Assembly: GCF_042477335.2 (NCBI RefSeq)
Contig: NC_091247.1
Coordinates: 224,402,001 to 224,466,000 of the forward strand
Direction of reading: 5' to 3'
Length of the DNA: 64,000 nucleotides
Source: Ovis canadensis
Taxonomy: Eukaryota > Chordata > Mammalia > Artiodactyla > Bovidae
The position numbers and the translations under genes are program-made. This document shows positions 13,101-23,425 of the stretch, one piece after another. Under the pieces are notes generated by a model that saw only the letters and a list, made by a program, of their open reading frames with translations, had not been told where the DNA came from and made no database searches. Position 1 is the stretch's first letter, and each line of letters opens with the position of its first letter.

Positions 13101-16100
13101 TGATACATATTGTGAATATCCAGGAGGGGATATGAAATTAGCATATTTAAAACTTATTTGCTTTAAAATTCTTTCTTGGAGCATCAGATAGGGAGTTTGG
13201 GAAAAACAAAACACAAACGTGGCATCTTCCTTAGGGTTGCAATTAGAGATGCATGAACTTGGCCACTGGACTGATGCTGAAGCTGAAACTCCAATACTTT
13301 GACTACTTGACGTGAAGAACCGACTCATTGGAGAAGACCCTGATGCTGGGAAAGATTGAAGGTGGGAGGAGAAGGGGAGGACAGAGGATGAGATGGTTGG
13401 ATGGCATCACTGACCCGATGGACATGAGTTTGAGTAGGCTCCGGGAGTTGGTGATGGACAGGGAGGCCTGGCGTGTTGCAGTCCATGGGGTTGCAGAGTC
13501 GGACACGACTGAGCAACTGAATTGAACTGAACTGAACTTGACCACTGGGTTTATCTGTCCAGACCTGTATTCCTTTGTGCTATAACTAATGAACCCCCTG
13601 GAATCTGGACCTGACTGGTTTTCATTAGCAATTCAGGCTTATATCATTAGCCTGTTGTTGCTGCTAAGTCACTTCAGTCATGTCTGACTCTGTGCGATCC
13701 CATAGACAGCAGCCCACCAGGCTCCCCTGTCCCTGGGATTCTCCAGGCAAGAACACTGGAGTGGGTTGCCATTTCCTTCTCCAATGTGTGAAAGTGAAGT
13801 CGCTCAGTCGTGTCCGACCCTCAGTGACGCCATGGACTGCAGCCTTCCAGACTCCTCCGTCTGTGGGATTTTCCAGGCAAGAGTCCTGGAGTGGGGTGCC
13901 ATTGCCTTCTCCGATCATTAGCCTAATGACAGTGAAAGTGAACTGACATCAGTAATTCACATTCCTAAATGGAGTGTTCGACGCTCCCAATCTCTTACTC
14001 CTTTCCTTTTTGTGCCTCTGCTCCCCCAACTTTTCCCTCTGCTCTGGGTCCGTCACCCCTGACCTATCTAAGTGTCAAAAGTCCTTTTAAGAAAATGGAA
14101 GAGAAACTGTAGGCTTATAACTTGGGCCAAGAGGGAAGAAAGGAGGAGACACCTTTAGGATGTAGACTCCTGGGACGTTTGTTTTCCAGGGAGCTCAACT
14201 CTGTTCAGTGCTCTGCTCACCAAGTGCCTGGAGAAGGAGGTCTTGGCTGTGTGCAGATACACACCGCGCCAGAACACCCCGCCTTGTTTTGTGGCCTTGG
14301 TGCCACAGGAAGAGGAGCTGGATGACCAGAAAATTCAGCTGGCTCCCCCAGGTAGGTGGAAGAGGTGATTTCAGGGCTTTTGAACCTGGCTTAAGCTTTG
14401 GAATCACTCATGGGATACCAGCTCAGACCAGCCAAAGCAGAGTCTCTAGGAATGGAGCCTGGGAATTGTGTATTTATAAGGTTGATGTTGTTAGTCGCGA
14501 AGTCGTGTCCGATTCTTTTGCAACCTGTAGCCTGACAGGCTCCTCTGTCCATGGGATTTTCCAGGCAAGAGTACTAAGTGGGTTGCCATTTCCTTCTCCA
14601 GGAGATCTTCCAGACCCAGGGATTGAACCCGGGTCTCCCACACTGTAGGCAGACGCTTTACTGTCTGAGCCACCAGGGAAGTCAGCCCCAGCAGCACAGG
14701 ACACAAAAGGGTGAATCGGGGCTAAGAGAAAAACGACAACTCAGTGACTGAAGCCTTTTATTAGGTCAAGTCTCTGAAGACATACCTTTCTTCCTCAGGC
14801 TTCCAGCTCGTCTTCTTGCCCTATGCTGATGACAAACGGAAGGTGCCCTTTACCGAAAAAGTCATGGCCAACCCAGAGCAGGTAGACAAGATGAAGGCTA
14901 TTGTTCAGAAGCTCCGCTTCAAGTACAGGCGAGTGATGCATTATTCACAGGCTTTTTTTTGCATCTGCCTCTTGAGTTGAAGCTCTAACTGGAGTTTCGA
15001 CTTAAACACAGACCAAGAGAATATGATTTTATTATTTTCCTTTAACTGATGGTTTATAACTCTTTAGAAGCTATGCAGAGAGCGAAAGGTCTGGAATTGT
15101 GCGAAGTGTTTATAGCTGGTTGACCTGTTGTGCTGAGAAAGCCAGGTTAGTTAGTTGAGTTTGCTCAACAAAGAAGCAGTAAGGAGGAGGTTCTTGGATG
15201 GCCGCCTTCTTGATTGTTGTCACACAGCAAGTAAAAGTAAGTAAATCCAGTGTCAACTGTTGCAAGCTTAAAAGGATAATTATATAATTCCAGTTACTCC
15301 CCCTCACATGCATGTAGACCATCTCCCAGAACCTTTGTAAAGTGACACCATTTTTTCACATTCCATCTTTTGTCTCTGGGCTACTTCTGAGCAAACTGAC
15401 CTTCCTCCTTCAAAGGAAACCTCCTGGTATAGTCCTTTATTGGACAAATGGAAGCAGTGTTAAGATTCTATCATGTGTCAGGCACTGTTCTAGATACAGT
15501 TCCAACAGTATCTCATTTAGATAATTCAATGGCATTTTCATAAGAACCTGCCCATTTTACAGATGAAGCAACTGAGGCTTAGAGGAGTGAGGCAACTTGT
15601 CCAGATTCACCCAGCTAAAAGGAATGGGGGCCAGGGTTCAAGTCTAGGACTGTATGCCTCTAGGTTCTTTCTCTTTTTTACTCTCATGTTGCTTTTGAAT
15701 ATGGTAAAAGAGACTATCAAGTTCATTATCTCCTCACCGCCCATCATCCGTCCTTCATCTTTTCTCTGTACGTGCCTCCCCTGGCCCTGCCTCCTCTATT
15801 TGTGTCTCTGCCCACAGCTGCCAGTGTCAGACAGATAGGTGGGTATTGTTTTGCTTTTAAGTTCACTTTTGGATCTTTAGCATCAGACAGTAAATTGAAA
15901 ACTGGTAAGAAAGAGGTTGATTCAAGAGAGAAGACTCCCAGCTATTTTACCCTGGGTGTATTTCTCAGCTGACCTTGGGCCTGCACTGTCTCAGCTGAGT
16001 TTTTATTTTTGTTTTTTAAATATTTACATCTTTTAAAATTTATTCATATTACTGTTTTATCAGAAGTGACAGCTTTGAGAACCCAGTCTTGCAGCAGCAC

Positions 16101-18887
16101 TTCAGGAACATGGAAGCCTTGGCGCTGGATTTGATGGAGCCTGAGCAAACTGTGGACCTGACATGTAAGGAGGCCATAACCGAGCTGAGAAGTTCTTTTC
16201 TTGGGAGGCTTTCATGTTCATTTTTCCTGCTCCAGTACTATGCATGCATTTGCTGGCAGCCTCTAAGTACTTGACCTTGTTGTCCAGGTCATCTCTGCTC
16301 GAGAGATTTTCTAGACCAGCTTAGATTGCCTGGGAACAGATCTGGCCAGTTCCGCAGTAAAAGGAGGAGAAAGTGCCAGGTTTCTGAGACCCATCTCTGA
16401 AGTAGGCCACCTATGACTCCGTGTTGGTAAAAGTTAAAAACAACAATCTGTACCATTTATTGAGTGCTTGCTGTGTGCCGGGCACTGTTGTCCTATGTGT
16501 TGACTCATTTATTCCTGATGACCATGAGGTGGGTGCCGTTACTATCCTAGGTTGCAGAGAAGGGAGTGACTTGCCCCAGGCATTAAGTAGTAGTGGTGGA
16601 TGGACCTAGGTTTAGAATCCTGTGAGCTGGCCCAGAGCCCTTGCTCTGAACCGCTGTGCCCACTGCTGCTCCATCAGATGGCATGCTCTGCCTTCAGAAA
16701 ATGTACCTCGTTACCCGGCATGGAGGAGATCTGCCTGGCCTCTGAGCTCCCTGCTGTTCCCTGTCTGGATTGTGACTCTCTGATGTATTTCAGAAAAGGA
16801 TGCATGACATTTAGCAATGTCAGTAAATACCCAGTGGAAAACAGGTTGGATTTAAGAGACTCTAGACAGAGGTTGAAAAGATCAGAACCGTTAGTTTGGC
16901 CTTCTTGGCTTCCCAGTTATTAATGTTCTCTTTCATACTAGACAAAAGGAGCCAGCCTTAAAAACATAAGAGTTATTGGACCTGGGTCATGGTGGTGACT
17001 ATCAGCTGGGCCTGGCATGCCCCTGACCCCGCACCACTTCAGTCTTCTCTCTCACCCTCCTTCAGTTCATATGCTGCACAGCTGGCCTGCAGGGAGATCC
17101 AAAATGTCAGTCTGATCACGTCGCTCCCCCATTCATAGCCCTTCAAAGTCTCCCCAACACTCTTAGCCTGAGGCCTAGTTCCTGGGCAGGCATCTGAGGC
17201 TTCCGTGGCCTCGCCATGCTGCCTTTCTAGCCTCCTTGCTGGTCCTGCCCTCCTCATACCCCACCTGCAAGCTGTGCCACCTGCTGTCTCTCATTCCCGT
17301 GCCTTCTGCTGAGACTGGACTCAGCTTGCCAGACTGTCTGCACAGAGTCCTTCCTGGCCACTGCCCCACCGTGATCCCGCATGCCTGTGTGGCCTCTTCC
17401 TTCACGGCACTGCCGGCCTCTGCTGCGTTGGTGATTTTACCTCCTCTCGCCTGGCCTGTAAGCCCTGAAGGCAGGGACTCTTGTTGAATCCCCTGGCTCT
17501 AGCCCTGTTCTCAGCTCTGCCCCTTCTCTGCTGTTTGACCTCAGCGAAGTAATTTAACCTCTCGAATTTCCACCTCTGTAAAATGAGGAGAGGTTTCCCT
17601 ACTCCAGAGATTGTTAGGAGGAGTAAATAAAAATAATAGTAAGTTTAAAGCATTTAAGAGAGTGCCTGGCTGTTGTGCTCATTAAGGGCAATTGTTAGAA
17701 GCTACTTGGTAAATGTTAGACTTTTACTGAGCATTTTTGTGGCCAGGTGAGCTGCCTCCTGGAGCCGCCTTACACCTCCCCGTCTCAGCAATTCTATATT
17801 TTCTTCTCTGGTTCCTGTAGATTTGGATTGGGCAGAGGCTGGGCTTGTGACTCACCAGGCCACTCTTCTTGTTTTTAATTTTCTAGTGCCCAAGACTGAA
17901 GTAATGGATAAAAGACTGGGCTCCCTTGTGGATGAGTTTAAGGAACTTGTCTACCCACCAGATTATAATCCTGAGGGAAAAGTAACCAAGCGAAAACAAA
18001 GTAAGCAGCTGGGCATGGATGTTCAGTGGGTTTCTTTTTTTTTTTGGCTGCACCGCACAGCTTACAGAGCATACTGCCTGTGTTTTCACCTAGAAGTTTT
18101 ATGGTTTCAGGTCTTACATTTAAGCCTTTAATCCATTTTGAGTTTTTTTTAAAGTATGGTGTGAGAAAGTAATTGATTGTTTTGTACATAGTTGCCCAGT
18201 TTCCCCAGCACCACGTATTGAAGAGGCTGTCTTTTCCCCCTATTCTTGTTTCCTTTGTCATATTTATTGCCCGTGTAATGCAGGTTCATTTCTGGACTCT
18301 ATCTGCTTCACGGATTTGTGTGTCTGTTTCAGGGCCAGTACTATATTTGATTACTGTAGCTTTGTAGTATAGTTTGAAAGTATAAATGCTTTTTGAATAA
18401 AAGAAGGAAGGAATGAATGACTTGCTCACCCAGAATGATCAGGAGTTTGGGGTAAGCTGGTAAGATTTATGACCTTTAACTCCCTCCTAGATGTGATACT
18501 TTTTAAATTTTGTATATAACTGAAGCTGCCTTATCAAGACACCTGTCTTCCTCAAGGTGTGCTAGGTGGGCATCACAGCTTTATGGAAGATGGTTAGCTG
18601 CTGCCCTGATCACATGAGGGGCCCTGTGCCATATAGCTGGGATCCCAGTGGTAGCCTTTCCAGTCACTCCCACCTGACCTCTGTCCTCAGATGATGAAAG
18701 TTCTGGAAGCAAAAGGCCCAAGGTGGAGTTGTCCGAAGAGGAGCTGAAGGCCCACGTCAGCAAGGGCACACTGGGTAAGCTCACCGTGCCTGCACTGAAG
18801 GAAGCCTGCAGGATGTATGGGCTGAAGGGCGGGCTGAAGAAGCAGGAGCTGCTCGATGTCCTCACCGAGCACTTCCAGAAGGCCTGA
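5012..18887 (+). CDS. XRCC6: XRCC6 (Ku70), C-terminal ~544 residues in ten exons
   Basis: Ku70 pairs with Ku80 in a ring that binds broken DNA ends in the nucleus and recruits DNA-PKcs for non-homologous end joining. Exons read here: 5012-5150, 5421-5675, 6327-6507, 8410-8596, 11736-11904, 14190-14351, 14799-14928, 16064-16164, 17887-18000, 18691-18887. They total 1,635 nt, open throughout, encoding 544 residues plus stop. That equals what remains of the ~609-residue human protein after residue 65. The first four exons cover most of the N-terminal vWA-like domain, the next four the DNA-encircling Ku core, then the C-terminal arm, a basic nuclear-localisation stretch (KVTKRK...KRPKVE) and a final SAP domain. 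The 5' exons lie before the window, and 1-5011 is intron. The protein ends QKA rather than the human-like QD. One intron uses a GC donor. Identification is firm; the splice model is by eye. Confidence 0.97.
5421..5675 (+). CDS. XRCC6: XRCC6 exon (vWA-like domain, part 2)
   Basis: The acceptor CAG ends at 5420 and the donor is GTTGGT at 5676. It reads [13 protein letters not shown] to TKAGDLRDT and includes the well-conserved [20 protein letters not shown] segment. It joins both neighbours in frame through split glycine codons. Confidence 0.96.
5785..5910 (-). repeat. Partial tRNA-derived SINE
   Basis: Ends in the ACCATTGGACCATCGGGGAGGTCCC head typical of CHR-type SINEs in minus orientation. 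Confidence 0.75.
6327..6507 (+). CDS. XRCC6: XRCC6 exon (end of vWA-like domain)
   Basis: The acceptor CCCCAG ends at 6326 and the donor is GTGGGT at 6508. It encodes [11 protein letters not shown] to KETRKRVLY. The segment [11 protein letters not shown] is one residue shorter than the human protein as I know it. A split Arg codon joins it to the next exon. Confidence 0.95.
6930..7131 (-). repeat. Bov-tA SINE
   Basis: BovA body followed by a tRNA-derived head in minus orientation, in the XRCC6 intron 6508-8409. Confidence 0.88.
7530..7900. repeat. MIR-like fragments
   Basis: 7535-7700 (CTTTGCTGTGTGGCCTGGG... CTCAGTAAAATGGG) and 7840-7880 (TATGTGCCAGGCACC) show MIR core features in opposite orientations. 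The rest of this intron to 8409 shows nothing I can name. Confidence 0.6.
8410..8596 (+). CDS. XRCC6: XRCC6 exon (start of Ku core)
   Basis: The acceptor TTCAG ends at 8409 and the donor is GTAGGT at 8597. It encodes [20 protein letters not shown] to [12 protein letters not shown], the entry into the beta-barrel that encircles DNA. Confidence 0.95.
8903..9325. repeat. Two Bov-tA SINEs, head to head
   Basis: 8903-9108 is in minus and 9110-9325 in plus orientation, heads meeting at ~9109. Together they form an inverted repeat with ~200-bp arms. Confidence 0.88.
9538..9779 (-). repeat. CHR-type tRNA-derived SINE
   Basis: Begins near TTTATTCGGCTGTGCTGGGT and ends GGACCACCAGGGAAGTCCC. Confidence 0.82.
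9830..10153 (+). repeat. Two Bov-tA pieces and an (AT)n microsatellite
   Basis: 9830-9922 is a partial Bov-tA and 9923-10122 a second copy. An (AT)n run of roughly 14 units follows at 10124-10153. Confidence 0.82.
10458..10718 (+). repeat. BovA2 dimer SINE
   Basis: Plus-orientation dimer ending in (AGC)n at ~10700-10718. Confidence 0.88.
11243..11506 (-). repeat. BovA2 dimer SINE
   Basis: (CTG)n-headed dimer in minus orientation, 230 bp before the XRCC6 exon at 11736. A short BovA piece also lies at 11047-11098. Confidence 0.88.
11736..11904 (+). CDS. XRCC6: XRCC6 exon (Ku core)
   Basis: The acceptor TATAG ends at 11735 and the donor is GTAAGG at 11905. It encodes [20 protein letters not shown] to [11 protein letters not shown]. 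It is flanked on both sides by BovA dimers in opposite orientation (10458-10718 +, 11243-11506 -, 13654-13918 -). Confidence 0.95.
12068..13090 (-). mobile_element. BovB LINE 3' half in XRCC6
   Basis: On the minus strand a 337-codon open frame covers the RT from before YADD (codes at ~12855) to the C-terminus. The 5' part is truncated. The (CTGAA)n-like 3' tail is at 12068-12090. It is intronic and in the opposite orientation to XRCC6. Confidence 0.9.
13270..13533 (+). mobile_element. BovB 3' fragment with 15-bp target-site duplication
   Basis: Flanked by GAACTTGGCCACTGG (13255-13269) and GAACTTGACCACTGG (13534-13548), with one mismatch. It is only the last ~260 bp, ending in the CTGAACTGAAC tail. 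Confidence 0.9.
13654..13918 (-). repeat. BovA2 dimer SINE
   Basis: Minus-orientation dimer between XRCC6 exons. Confidence 0.88.
14190..14351 (+). CDS. XRCC6: XRCC6 exon (Ku core)
   Basis: The acceptor TTCCAG ends at 14189 and the donor is GTAGGT at 14352. It encodes [17 protein letters not shown] to [15 protein letters not shown], part of the core beta-barrel region contacting Ku80. Confidence 0.95.
14484..14687 (-). repeat. Bov-tA SINE
   Basis: Sits in the short XRCC6 intron 14352-14798, filling nearly half of it. Confidence 0.86.
14799..14928 (+). CDS. XRCC6: XRCC6 exon with GC splice donor
   Basis: The acceptor TCCTCAG ends at 14798. The exon encodes [20 protein letters not shown] to KLRFKY plus two bases of an Arg codon. 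To keep the frame with the next exon (RSDSFENP) it must end at ...TACAG (14928), where the intron begins GCGAGT. This is a GC-AG intron with an otherwise good donor context. Confidence 0.93.
15460..15645 (+). repeat. MIR
   Basis: TGTGTCAGGCACTGTTCTAG... CCCATTTTACAGATGAAG... is a typical MIR core. Confidence 0.78.
16064..16164 (+). CDS. XRCC6: XRCC6 exon (end of Ku core)
   Basis: The acceptor ATCAG ends at 16063 and the donor is GTAAGG at 16165. It encodes [20 protein letters not shown] to EPEQTVDLT. Confidence 0.95.
16435..16670 (+). repeat. MIR
   Basis: TTTATTGAGTGCTTGCTGTG then GCCGGGCACTGTTG and a degenerate core. Confidence 0.75.
17065..17700. repeat. L2-like fragment followed by a MIR
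   Basis: 17065-17480 resembles an L2 3' region (TGATCACGTCGCTCCCCCAT... CCTCGCCATGC...). 17500-17690 is MIR-like in minus orientation (CCTCTGTAAAATGAGGAGA). Confidence 0.55.
17887..18000 (+). CDS. XRCC6: XRCC6 exon (C-terminal arm)
   Basis: The acceptor TTCTAG ends at 17886 and the donor is GTAAGC at 18001. It encodes [20 protein letters not shown] to KVTKRKQ, including the first half of the basic nuclear-localisation segment. Confidence 0.95.
18075..18385 (-). repeat. L1 ORF2 fragment
   Basis: Minus-orientation L1 sequence (TTTAATCCATTTTGAGTTTT... AGCACCACGTATTGAAGAGG... GATTACTGTAGCTTTGTAGT), in the last XRCC6 intron. Confidence 0.8.
18691..18887 (+). CDS. XRCC6: XRCC6 last coding exon (SAP domain)
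   Basis: The acceptor CCTCAG ends at 18690 and the stop TGA is at 18885-18887. It encodes [20 protein letters not shown] and then a SAP helix-extended-loop-helix DNA-binding domain ([20 protein letters not shown]...), the usual Ku70 C-terminus. Confidence 0.96.
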
Positions 18888-19110
18888 CCAGAGAGCATAC
18901 AGCCAGCCACCCTTCCACAGTGTAGCCAGGCTGCCCGGTTTTGTTTGTATCAAGTCGAAGCCTTTCTTCTCCTGATCCAGGACGAGTCTGCGTGACAGAA
19001 CTCAAGAACTTGGTTTATGAGACTTTCTGTTGCCATGGAGATAGCCCGCCCTCTCATTTTGCTGTGCCTTACTCTACTGTCTGAATAAAGAGCCTAACTT
19101 TGTACTATAT
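18888..19110 (+). other. XRCC6: XRCC6 3' UTR with polyadenylation signal
   Basis: Unique sequence follows the stop codon. A canonical AATAAA lies at 19084-19089, so cleavage is expected near 19100-19110. Confidence 0.8.
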
Positions 19111-21299
19111 ACTGTTCTATAGTGTAAAAGAGAAAAGATGTCTCCTGTGCATCCAAAGAGGCCGTTGGTTGTGAGCTTTACTTTCTGTCCCACTGGGAAT
19201 GCGTTTCCTCCCAACGGAAACATCAGTGAGGGTAGGGAAGAGTGGGACAGTTAAAGGCACATGAACATGCTTTAGGGATGATAATCCTGGTCAGGTTATA
19301 TTCTGATCCTGTTTCTTTACACGTGTCACGTTAAGATCTAAAGATCAGATTTCAGCAATAATAATAAGGTAACTTGTCTAATTCTTGTACCACTCGCTTC
19401 ATGAGTACATAGCAACTCCCCTACTCTTGTTGTATTTTCTTAAGATGACATTCAAGTATATGAAGAGATACACATTTTCTGTTGCCCTGAGAATTTGGGT
19501 TGCACTGTAAGTGAAATGAGTTATTCCTGTAATTTTTCAGGGGAGCTGTAGGAAGTTCAAGAAGATAAGGAGAGGTTTGATGGGAGAACGGAAAAAGGAG
19601 GGGTCCTTGGATCGGGAAAAGGGGAAGAGGAGGGGAGGGATCTCTCCGTGTCTCCCCATACCTTCCCTCCTTTCTCCTCCCTGCCCCTTTCCTTGTTCCT
19701 TCTGCAGTTACTGCTTTTGAAGAATTAGCCTGAGAGAAGGAAGGAAAGCACCTGGAAGGGTTTTTATCCTCTGAGGATGGCTTGTAGGTCCTGTGTCTTT
19801 GAGACTAGAATGAGCATCTCATGAGGTGAGTGTAGGAAGGAACAGGTTACTCTTGGAAGAGGTTTTCAGTTTTGGATTCTTTGCTCTGAGTTTTATGGAT
19901 TTTTTTTAACTTCTTTTTGCCTGTGTGTGTTTGGAAAGATGTTATATTCTTGTTTGGATTTCTTTCCTTATTTTGAGGAGAGGGAAAATAATTATCCAAT
20001 TAGATTCCTTTGAGGAGACAGCAAGATAATGAAAATCATTTAATACAGGAAGTGTTCATTCTTGTTGCTGGGAAATAAGACCACCCCTGCTAAATGACAC
20101 ATTTTTGGAAAACTCTGGGTTCTAGAGAGGGTTACAGTGCCACAGAGGTAGATGGAAATCAGGCTGGCCATCTCAAGTAGGAGGGTAAGAATGAGTGCCA
20201 CTGCTCGCTGGGCCTTTGCTTTCAAGCTGGTGAGAAGGCAACCTGGAGAGTCCCAGGCTTTTCTGTGCACGCCTGCAGGCCCGTAGGGTCCTTTTCGAAA
20301 CTCTGTCCTGTTTACAAAATGGAGAGAAGAGTTCAAGGGTCAAACAAAACATGGGTAATGTGAATGATGTTAGAAAAATAACCACTGAGGTCTGTGATAA
20401 AGAGCAATTGTGTGATCTCTCTTTCTCTGTAGATTAATGATGCTTGCCTTCTCTGCTGTTGAGCTCCTGGGAGAAAAACCATCATGTCCAAACATAATTT
20501 GGTTGGGCTCTTGTAAGCCCACAAGTCATTTAGTAGATTTACATCTTGGCTCCATCACACGCATACAAATGACAGTAGGCAATTTACTTCGCGTTTTCAA
20601 GCCTCAGTTTACTGATAAGAATAATAAGGCGGAATAATGAAAATAAGAAAACACGTAAATGGACAAAGTGCTCAAAAGGCACAAACTTACCGAATTTCTT
20701 AAGACTGCAAACATGCTTCAGTCCAGCAGGTGGTGGTGACGCACGGCCACTGAGCAAAAATGGCCTGCGCGTGCACGCCGCAAACCTGGCGCCGAGAGCG
20801 CGCGGGGATGGGAGGAACGGGGAGGTGCACCTGCCTGAGTGGCAGTCCGCAGAGGCAGGTGGGGGCGGGGCTGCTGGAGAGAACTGCTGCGTCTGTGCTC
20901 GTGTGTATATGCCTCCAGGCCCAATGCAGAGGGGACATCTCTTTTAATGTCTTATTAAAAGGGTAGAAGCAAAGCAGGACCATGAAATCTGGGAGAGCCT
21001 GGTCATCTACTTCTCCGTTGCCTTCAAACAAAACTCCAGCCTCAAGTCCGTTTGAGAGGGAAACACACACCTATTATAATGGACCAGGAGCTATGACAAC
21101 TATCCAGCCTTTCTGGTTTGATCCCAAACCATCCCTGAGTGTGTAATCTTCATTGTAACTGACTGTATCACACATGAAAGCCAGTCTTGCCTGAGGTTTA
21201 CTCTGGACACTCATGCAGCTGGGACCTTCTCACCTGTAGGCCCTGCCAGCACTTCCGCATTCTTCATCACTAGAGCAATTCTGACATGGTCATATTGCT
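19111..21299. other. Intergenic DNA between XRCC6 and SNU13 (tail to tail)
   Basis: Mostly unique DNA with a purine-rich stretch at 19560-19700. A CpG-rich patch at 20735-20890 stands out from AT-rich surroundings. No exon is seen. Confidence 0.6.
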
Positions 21300-21720
21300 A
21301 CTTTTAATTTTTTGGCTGCACTGGGTCTTCGTTGCTGCTTAAGGGCTTTCTCTAGTGGCCGTGCTGGGGGGTTACTCTCTAATTGTGGTGCACAGGCTTC
21401 TCGTGGTGGCTTCTCTTGTTGGCCAAGCATGGGCTTTAGAACACGCAGGCTCAGTAGTTGTGCAAGGGTTTACTACCCCCTGCCTCATGGTGAAGGAAAT
21501 GGCAACCCACTCCAGTATTCTTGCCTGGAGAATCTCATGGACAGAGGAGCCTGGCAGGCTACAGTCCACAGGGTTGCAGAGTCAGACATGACTTAGCGAC
21601 TATACCACCACCACCGCCACCTGCCTCGTGCAATGTGGGATCCCTAGCGGATCAGAGCTCGAACTTGCACCCCTGCATTAGCAGGTGGAGTCTTAACCAC
21701 TGGATCGCCAGGAAATTCCA
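21300..21720 (-). repeat. CHR-type SINE split by a BovA insertion
   Basis: The older SINE (21300-21485 and 21626-21720, minus) is interrupted by a plus-orientation BovA monomer at 21486-21625, flanked by CTGCCTC on both sides. Confidence 0.82.
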
Positions 21721-22214
21721 GAGGTTGGATTACTTCATCCCCCTTCACCCCTAAATTATTTCAGTCTTTTACGGTATGACACATAAAGATACATATGCTG
21801 GAGTGAGCCCAAGAAGATTACTAGCCCAGTAGGAACAGAACAGGTTTTAGCACAACAGGGCAGTTTTAGCTTCCCTAGGAACCCACTGCTGGAGTGGTTA
21901 CATTCTAGTGGGTAAAGGCCAGGTTTGCTGCTAAACATTCTACATTCTAAGCATACAGGACAGGCTCCTATAGGAATAGATTATCCAACCAAAAATATCA
22001 ACAGTGCTGAAGTTGAGAAATCCTCTTCCAGAGTGACAGCGACACCTCAATGATTAAGTCTGAATATTCTGAACCGCCAGAAATCATCTGGAAGTGACGG
22101 CTTTTGCACAGCTTCCTGGTGAAAACTGAGAAACTACGAGAAACTATTAAGCACTCTAATGCTTCAATCAAGTATCAGCTGGACACCTACCAAGAATCAC
22201 ACTTTCTTTAAACT

Positions 22215-23162
22215 GGGATATGAATGTATGTATTCTTTATTAGGATGCTCACAAGAACGACACATTAGCACTGTCCTTCTGGTGGGACAGAGAATACACA
22301 TCTGACCCACATCATAGCAGGAGACAGGCCCAGGGAACGGCTCTCAGAGCTGGTACAAGGGTCCACTGAAGAAACTGCCATTCAGCAAAGCGAGGATGCT
22401 TCCTGGATTCCACCATCTCTGCTGCAGCTTCCAGTCAGTCCTCCGTGATGGGCCCAGAATCCTCCATTCCAGAACCTCCTGCCGTACCTTCAAGACCTAG
22501 GTCAAGTGGCCCATGTCTCACTCACCCGGGTGCCTCTGGAATTTGGCAGCATGTCTCTTTGGTATGCTGCTGCCCCGCCACCCTCAGGGGGCAAAGGTGG
22601 GAGCTGGGGGGAATACATTACCAAAAGCAAACAGCAGGGCACATCAGCAACCGACACTTTGGGCATACACCCAACCACCTCACAGAACACATGCTTCCTC
22701 CCCAAATGACACATTACACCCTGCAGAGCAAAGGAAACCCCTCGATGATTCAGATACATGTGCAACGATCCTGTACGCCGGGAACAAGGGGTACAAGCAG
22801 ACAGTTATGCCATCATGCCCTGCACAGTAGGAAGCAGGCACCTAAAAGCTGGAACCAATTCTCTATCTTGGCTCTTCCCTGCCTTTAAGTGGTGTTATCC
22901 AGCCTGTTCCACCTGTTCTGGGCATTAGTTCATTTTCTAAAAGGGAGAATAAGATGGCAGAGAGGAAGGGGAGATTAGGGGAGGGGCTGACAACCTGTAA
23001 AACAAGACAACAATACAAAAATGCAAAAACCAAACTGAGCATTAAAATACTTTATAACAACAGAAGGTATCTGGAAACACTACGTGCTAACAGACAATAT
23101 GACACATAACTCAGGGTGGGGGTGCAGAGGAGTCAGCTGGGAGTGCGGCTGAGGCCACCGGC
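22215..23162 (-). other. SNU13: SNU13 3' UTR
   Basis: This unique sequence lies directly downstream (minus strand) of the SNU13 stop codon. TTTATT at 22236-22241 is an AATAAA signal on the minus strand, so the transcript probably ends near 22215. The ~950-nt length is my estimate from that signal. Confidence 0.6.
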
Positions 23163-23425
23163 TTAGACCAAGAGCCTTTCGATGGACTGCTGGATGGACT
23201 GGATCTGCTGCTTCAGTTGTGAGCCCTCTTTGATGGTGACGGAGCAGGCGATGACAGGCCTGGAGACCCCGCAGGCTCGCCCTAGAGCCTGCTTGGAGCG
23301 CACGAACACATAGGGCACGTTCTTGTCCTCACACAGCAGCGGGAGGTGCAGGATGATCTCCAAGGGCTCCGCATCTGCAGCCATCACGATGAACTCAGAG
23401 ATGCCTCTGTTGAGGGTTTTGGTGG
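23163..23425 (-). CDS. SNU13: SNU13 exon 3 (most of the L7Ae domain)
   Basis: On the minus strand the acceptor is CTCCGCAG just above 23425 and the stop TAA is at 23165-23163. It encodes [20 protein letters not shown] to the C-terminal LLV. Confidence 0.96.

Noticed and set aside
16421-16923. Open frames of 62 and 107 codons in an XRCC6 intron
   Set aside because: The first overlaps a MIR; neither has flanking splice signals that keep the Ku70 frame.
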